Source of the DNA: Pseudomonadota bacterium
Lineage (GTDB): Bacteria; Pseudomonadota; Gammaproteobacteria; Burkholderiales; Ferrovaceae
DNA: 8,921 nucleotides
NCBI GenBank assembly: GCA_021828575.1
Contig: JAJZEL010000130.1
Location: 1-8,921 of the forward strand
Direction: 5' to 3'
Below, one piece after another: positions 7,142-8,921 of the stretch. Under the pieces are notes generated by a model. The model worked only from the letters and a program-made list of their open reading frames with translations, had not been told where the DNA came from and searched no databases. A program made the position numbers and the translations under genes. Positions within the stretch are counted from its first letter, which is position 1. Each line of letters begins with the position of its first letter.

Positions 7142-7705
7142 TCAGGCGGCGACTCGGGCTTCCGGGGCGGATTTTCCGGTTTTTTTACCCTTACCTGCGC
7201 GCGAAGGGGGCTGGCAGATGCCGCAAACGTAGTCATCGTGCAGTTCATGGCTGTGAACAACGTAATGCCCGTTGCAGCGGGTGCAGGGGGTCAGTTGCAG
7301 CATGTCGGCATCCATGAAGCGCACCAGGAACCAGGCGCGGGTGATGCTCAGTACGGGTTCCTCGCCACCGATGCCGGCTTGTTCCCGGTATAGCCGGTAG
7401 CTTTTGACAAGAAGCTCGAGCCCTGTCAGGGAGGCATTTTTCTGCAGGAACTGGCGAATACCCAGAAACAGCGAAGAATGGATGTTGGGCTGCCAGCTCA
7501 TGAACCAGTCAGTGGAATAAGGCAGCATCCCCTTCGATGGAGAGTGTCCCGTGACTTCCTTGTAAAGTTTCAGCAGCCGTTCCCGGCTAAGCGTGGTTTC
7601 TTCCTGCAGCAATTGCAGGCGGGCTCCCAGAAGAATCAGTTCTGCGGCCAACTGGGTTTGGCGCGCTTCACCCAGGACGCTTTTTCGCGCTTTTTCACCT
7701 TTCAT
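7142..7705 (-). CDS. flhC: Flagellar master transcriptional activator subunit FlhC
   Basis: 187 residues, against about 192 in E. coli. With FlhD it forms the FlhD4C2 activator that turns on class 2 flagellar promoters; FlhC provides most DNA contacts. Conserved blocks are AAELILLGARLQLL (20-33), LSRERLLKLYKEVTG (39-53), KGMLPYSTDWFMSW (58-71) and ITRAWFLVRF (121-130). The zinc site is intact: Cys141 and Cys144 (PCTRCNG), then Cys161 and Cys164 (VCGICQPPSRA). The tail is Lys/Ala-rich. The ATG at 7705 has GGGAG nine bases upstream and lies 14 bases after the flhD stop, so the two are co-transcribed. The identification is firm. Confidence 0.97.
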   Translation of the reverse strand: MKGEKARKSVLGEARQTQLAAELILLGARLQLLQEETTLSRERLLKLYKEVTGHSPSKGMLPYSTDWFMSWQPNIHSSLFLGIRQFLQKNASLTGLELLVKSYRLYREQAGIGGEEPVLSITRAWFLVRFMDADMLQLTPCTRCNGHYVVHSHELHDDYVCGICQPPSRAGKGKKTGKSAPEARVAA

Positions 7706-7719
7706 GGCGGGTATCTCCC

Positions 7720-8040
7720 TCAGGCTGCCAGTTTTTCCGTGGCCTGGCCAGCCATCAAGATGGCGGCGTGAGGCTGCGCCATGAGGCGATCCTGGGTGTA
7801 GTCAGTAATCATGTGGAACAGGATGTTTTCGCTCATGCGAAACTGGCAGAGCAGCATGCTGGAAGCAGCCATTTTCATGAGTTGGGCAGGTGAGAGTCCT
7901 GCGATCAGGTCAGCCATTTCCTCGTTGATGCCGAGGCGAAACAGGGCGCTGGCCATGTCGTGGTTGATCATGTTCTGGGCGAGCAGCAGATACGACAGGT
8001 TTGTTTCCCTGATTTCTTCATGCAGTTGATCGCTGGTCAT
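7720..8040 (-). CDS. flhD: Flagellar master transcriptional activator subunit FlhD
   Basis: 106 residues, a little shorter at the C-terminus than E. coli FlhD. FlhD dimerises and positions FlhC on class 2 flagellar promoters. Characteristic parts are the N-terminal helix ETNLSYLLLAQNMI (12-25), SALFRLGINEEMADLIAGLS (31-50) and the HTH-like segment PAQLMKMAASSMLLCQFR. Cys65 is at the position of the E. coli interchain-disulfide cysteine. The ATG at 8040 is chosen because AGGGAG lies six bases upstream and the protein then begins MTSDQLHEEI, aligning with the E. coli N-terminus. The frame is open up to an ATG at 8136, but that would add 32 unconserved residues and begin inside a perfect inverted repeat. 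It is the first gene of the leftward cluster, behind a long leader and a consensus sigma-28 promoter. Confidence 0.96.
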   Translation of the reverse strand: MTSDQLHEEIRETNLSYLLLAQNMINHDMASALFRLGINEEMADLIAGLSPAQLMKMAASSMLLCQFRMSENILFHMITDYTQDRLMAQPHAAILMAGQATEKLAA

Positions 8041-8046
8041 GGGTTT

Positions 8047-8052
8047 CTCCCT
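8047..8052 (-). promoter_or_regulatory. Ribosome binding site of flhD
   Basis: AGGGAG six bases before the ATG at 8040. It decides the flhD start against the upstream in-frame ATG at 8136. It also contains AGGGA, which fits the A-N-G-G-A core bound by CsrA/RsmA proteins. Confidence 0.65.
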
Positions 8053-8129
8053 GGTTTCCAAACGGACACGACGTCCTTGGACCCATTGTGCGGTAGGGGG
8101 AAATTGAAGATGAATCAGACGAACCAATA

Positions 8130-8159
8130 TTTTCATGTAGGATTTTCCCTACATGAAAA
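8130..8159 (-). repeat. Perfect 12-bp inverted repeat in the flhD leader (hairpin 3)
   Basis: The arms TTTTCATGTAGG (8130-8141) and CCTACATGAAAA (8148-8159) are fully complementary around a six-base centre. The repeat is about 90 bases upstream of the flhD ATG. As RNA it would be a stable stem with AGGGA at the end of the 5' arm and loop. As DNA it could be the operator of a dimeric regulator. No T-run follows on either strand, so it is not an intrinsic terminator. Confidence 0.8.
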
Positions 8160-8167
8160 GCGAAGAC

Positions 8168-8208
8168 ACCCGTATCTTTTCTGGTAAACTACCAAAAAAA
8201 CAACGGGT
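8168..8208 (-). repeat. Interrupted inverted repeat in the flhD leader (hairpin 2)
   Basis: Two 19-base arms (8168-8186 and 8190-8208) share one centre at 8188. The outer six bases ACCCGT/ACGGGT and the inner five TGGTA/TACCA pair perfectly. In DNA 15 of 19 positions match. In RNA from the minus strand two of the four mismatches become G-U pairs, leaving a two-base internal bulge and a three-base loop. This favours a role as structure in the flhD leader transcript. Confidence 0.62.
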
Positions 8209-8234
8209 TATGCCAATTTTTAAACGAAAATCAA
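8207..8234 (-). promoter_or_regulatory. Possible housekeeping-type promoter for flhD
   Basis: The minus strand has TTGATT (8234-8229), 16 bases, CATAAC (8212-8207), each matching four of six bases of the sigma-70 hexamers. A FliA-independent start is expected on logical grounds, because FliA itself normally needs FlhDC. The match is poor and could be chance in AT-rich DNA. Confidence 0.22.
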
Positions 8235-8248
8235 AAATTAATTTTCGT
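8224..8248 (-). repeat. 8-bp inverted repeat at the predicted 5' end of the flhD leader (hairpin 1)
   Basis: The arms ACGAAAAT (8224-8231) and ATTTTCGT (8241-8248) are perfectly complementary around nine AT-rich bases. The first arm in transcript order begins only a few bases after the predicted sigma-28 start. It could protect the 5' end of the leader or act as a DNA operator next to the promoter. The stem is AT-rich and no T-run follows, so it is not a convincing terminator. Confidence 0.55.
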
Positions 8249-8260
8249 GTCTTGTTTGTC

Positions 8261-8287
8261 TTATCGGCACCCCTGAAAAAAACTTTA
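8261..8287 (-). promoter_or_regulatory. Perfect-consensus sigma-28 (FliA) promoter directed at flhDC
   Basis: The minus strand reads TAAAGTTT (8287-8280), 11 bases, GCCGATAA (8268-8261), identical in all 16 positions and in spacing to the FliA consensus. The predicted start is near 8253, giving a leader of roughly 215 bases before the flhD ATG. No other gene on this strand lies between it and flhD. E. coli flhDC is a class 1 operon not known for such a promoter, so this placement is notable. Confidence 0.9.
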
Positions 8288-8321
8288 GGGCTTTTTTCAA
8301 AAATTTTTAAAAAATTTTAAA
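8276..8321. repeat. AT-rich block of alternating A and T runs
   Basis: Successive runs of six to seven A, six T, five A, five T, six A and four T fill the stretch immediately upstream of the consensus sigma-28 promoter and overlap its -35. Runs of this kind bend DNA and may serve as a promoter UP element or a site for H-NS-like silencers. The bending is inferred from composition only. Confidence 0.55.
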
Positions 8322-8335
8322 GGGAGGGCTCCCTT
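8320..8335. repeat. Short GC-rich palindrome between flhB and flhD
   Basis: AAGGGAG and CTCCCTT flank two bases. On the minus strand the stem (six pairs, loop GCCC) is followed by TAAAATTTTTT, so it might weakly stop transcription arriving from the flhB side before it reaches the flhD promoter. On the plus strand it lies in the flhB leader. It is short, and the T-run is not directly adjacent, so terminator function is doubtful. Confidence 0.3.
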
Positions 8336-8401
8336 CTCTTGGGGGCGAAATGCATCCAAAAGCAGGTCCTAATTCTTGGATGGAGCTTCAGTGAAGGTTT
8401 G

Positions 8402-8407
8402 GATAAT
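8402..8407 (+). promoter_or_regulatory. Possible -10 element for flhB
   Basis: GATAAT, five of six matches to TATAAT, lies 30 bases before the flhB ATG. The only -35-like sequence nearby, TTGGAT at 8376-8381, is 20 bases away, which is too far for a normal promoter. An FlhDC-activated promoter could lack a good -35, but I could not recognise an FlhDC box. Confidence 0.2.
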
Positions 8408-8437
8408 GAGGAAACTTGTGGAAAACCTTTTACATGT

Positions 8438-8921
8438 ATGGGTGAAGAAAGCGATCTTGATAAAACGGAACAGCCCTCGCAACGGCGCCTGGACCAGGCG
8501 CGCGAAGAAGGGGTGGTGGCTCGTTCACGCGAGTTGTCCACTTTTGCAGTGTTGATGGTGGGGGGGGGCGGGCTATGGATGATGGGTACGCACCTGGCGG
8601 GAACCTTGGTCAATCTGCTTCGGGAAGGCTTGACCTGGAAAGCGGATACCGCTTTCCAGTCCGAGCAGCTCTTGCCACGCCTTTCCCATTTTTCCCTGGA
8701 AGTCTTGCTGGCCTTTGCCCCTTTGCTGCTCCTGCTGCTGGTGGTGGCGGTCTTTTCGCCCTTGTTGCTGAATGGATGGCTGTTCAGCATGAAACCCCTT
8801 CAGCCGGATTTCTCGAGATTGAATCCTGTTACCGGGTTGGGCCGGATGTTTTCCATGCACGGGCTCGTGGAATTGGGTAAAAGCGTTGCCAAGGCACTGG
8901 TGGTCGGTGGGGTCGGTCTAT
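8438..8921 (+). CDS. flhB: Flagellar type III export switch protein FlhB, N-terminal part (runs off the right edge)
   Basis: The open frame from ATG 8438 to the right edge gives 161 residues. It starts MGEESDLDKTEQPSQRRLDQ and continues with AREEGVVARSRELST (21-35), the FlhB hallmark. Hydrophobic segments follow at about 36-60 and 86-113; a third begins near 143. Between them is SMKPLQPDFSRLNPVTGLGRMFS (117-139), a conserved FlhB loop. FlhB is an inner-membrane part of the flagellar export apparatus and later switches substrate class by self-cleavage at NPTH; that site lies outside the window. The ATG is the only conserved-length start, yet no good ribosome site is visible (nearest GGA is 15 bases away). 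A nine-G run at 8560-8568 lies in codons 41-44. It diverges from flhDC. Confidence 0.94.
   Translation, partial: MGEESDLDKTEQPSQRRLDQAREEGVVARSRELSTFAVLMVGGGGLWMMGTHLAGTLVNLLREGLTWKADTAFQSEQLLPRLSHFSLEVLLAFAPLLLLLLVVAVFSPLLLNGWLFSMKPLQPDFSRLNPVTGLGRMFSMHGLVELGKSVAKALVVGGVGL
8560..8568 (+). repeat. Nine-G homopolymer inside flhB
   Basis: Nine consecutive G bases encode parts of Val41-Gly42-Gly43-Gly44 near the start of the first membrane segment of FlhB. With nine Gs the frame is open. Gain or loss of one G would shift the frame early in the gene, so it is a possible slippage site as well as a place where sequencing errors are common. Confidence 0.85.

Noticed and set aside
8041..8136. Longer flhD reading from an in-frame ATG at 8136 (138 residues)
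   Set aside because: The extra 32 residues do not resemble FlhD, that ATG lies within a perfect inverted repeat, and the ATG at 8040 has an ideal ribosome site and matches the E. coli N-terminus.
8041..8253. Independent sigma-28 small RNA ending before flhD
   Set aside because: None of the three hairpins is followed by a T-run on the minus strand, so read-through into flhD is more likely. RNA processing could still release a small RNA.
8041..8260. c-di-GMP riboswitch in the flhD leader
   Set aside because: The repeats do not show the conserved core or GNRA-loop and receptor arrangement of GEMM-type riboswitches.
8322..8440. Sigma-28 promoter for flhB starting at the TAAA near 8318
   Set aside because: At the required distance the sequence is TCTTGGGG, which does not match GCCGATAA.
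8317..8790. 157-residue open frame on the minus strand opposite flhB
   Set aside because: It lies antisense to a clear FlhB frame, has Ser/Lys/Arg-rich low-complexity content, and resembles no family I know.

Overview
This window is a compact flagellar motility and chemotaxis locus from a Gram-negative proteobacterium. FlhD and FlhC (an enterobacterial/betaproteobacterial pair of master regulators), CheZ, MotA/MotB close to the E. coli proteins, and two CheV proteins (absent from E. coli K-12) together suggest a betaproteobacterium of moderate GC. A c-type-heme chemoreceptor hints at a redox-active, respiratory or metal-cycling lifestyle. The genus cannot be named from sequence alone.

Layout. 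Ten genes read leftward (minus strand), in transcription order: flhD (8040) - flhC - motA - motB - a heme-binding methyl-accepting chemotaxis protein (mcp) - cheV copy 2 - cheV copy 1 - cheY - cheZ - cheA (enters the window edge, first 140 residues only). One gene reads rightward: flhB (from 8438, cut by the right edge after 161 residues). The two units diverge from a 397-base AT-rich intergenic region (8041-8437), the only long non-coding stretch. No tRNA, rRNA, CRISPR, insertion sequence or other mobile element is visible.

Regulation. The intergenic region holds an exact copy of the flagellar sigma-28 (FliA) promoter consensus, TAAAGTTT-N11-GCCGATAA, pointing at flhD. Two further sigma-28-like sites with the same 11-base spacing sit before the mcp gene (14/16 matches, its -35 overlapping the motB stop codon) and before motA (12/16 matches, just after the flhC stop). 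The roughly 215-base flhDC leader downstream of the perfect promoter contains three successive inverted repeats. One of them pairs better as leader RNA (through G-U pairs) than as DNA. The arrangement suggests a FlhDC-FliA feedback loop, unlike the E. coli scheme in which flhDC is class 1 and FliA acts later.

How the genes work together. FlhD/FlhC switch on flagellar assembly, to which FlhB (export gate) belongs. MotA/MotB form the proton-driven stator. The MCP senses through a periplasmic domain with a CXXCH heme site and acts on CheA, probably through CheV adaptor-receiver proteins. CheA phosphorylates CheY, which sets motor direction, and CheZ dephosphorylates CheY. cheW, cheR, cheB and cheD are not in the window and may lie beyond cheA.
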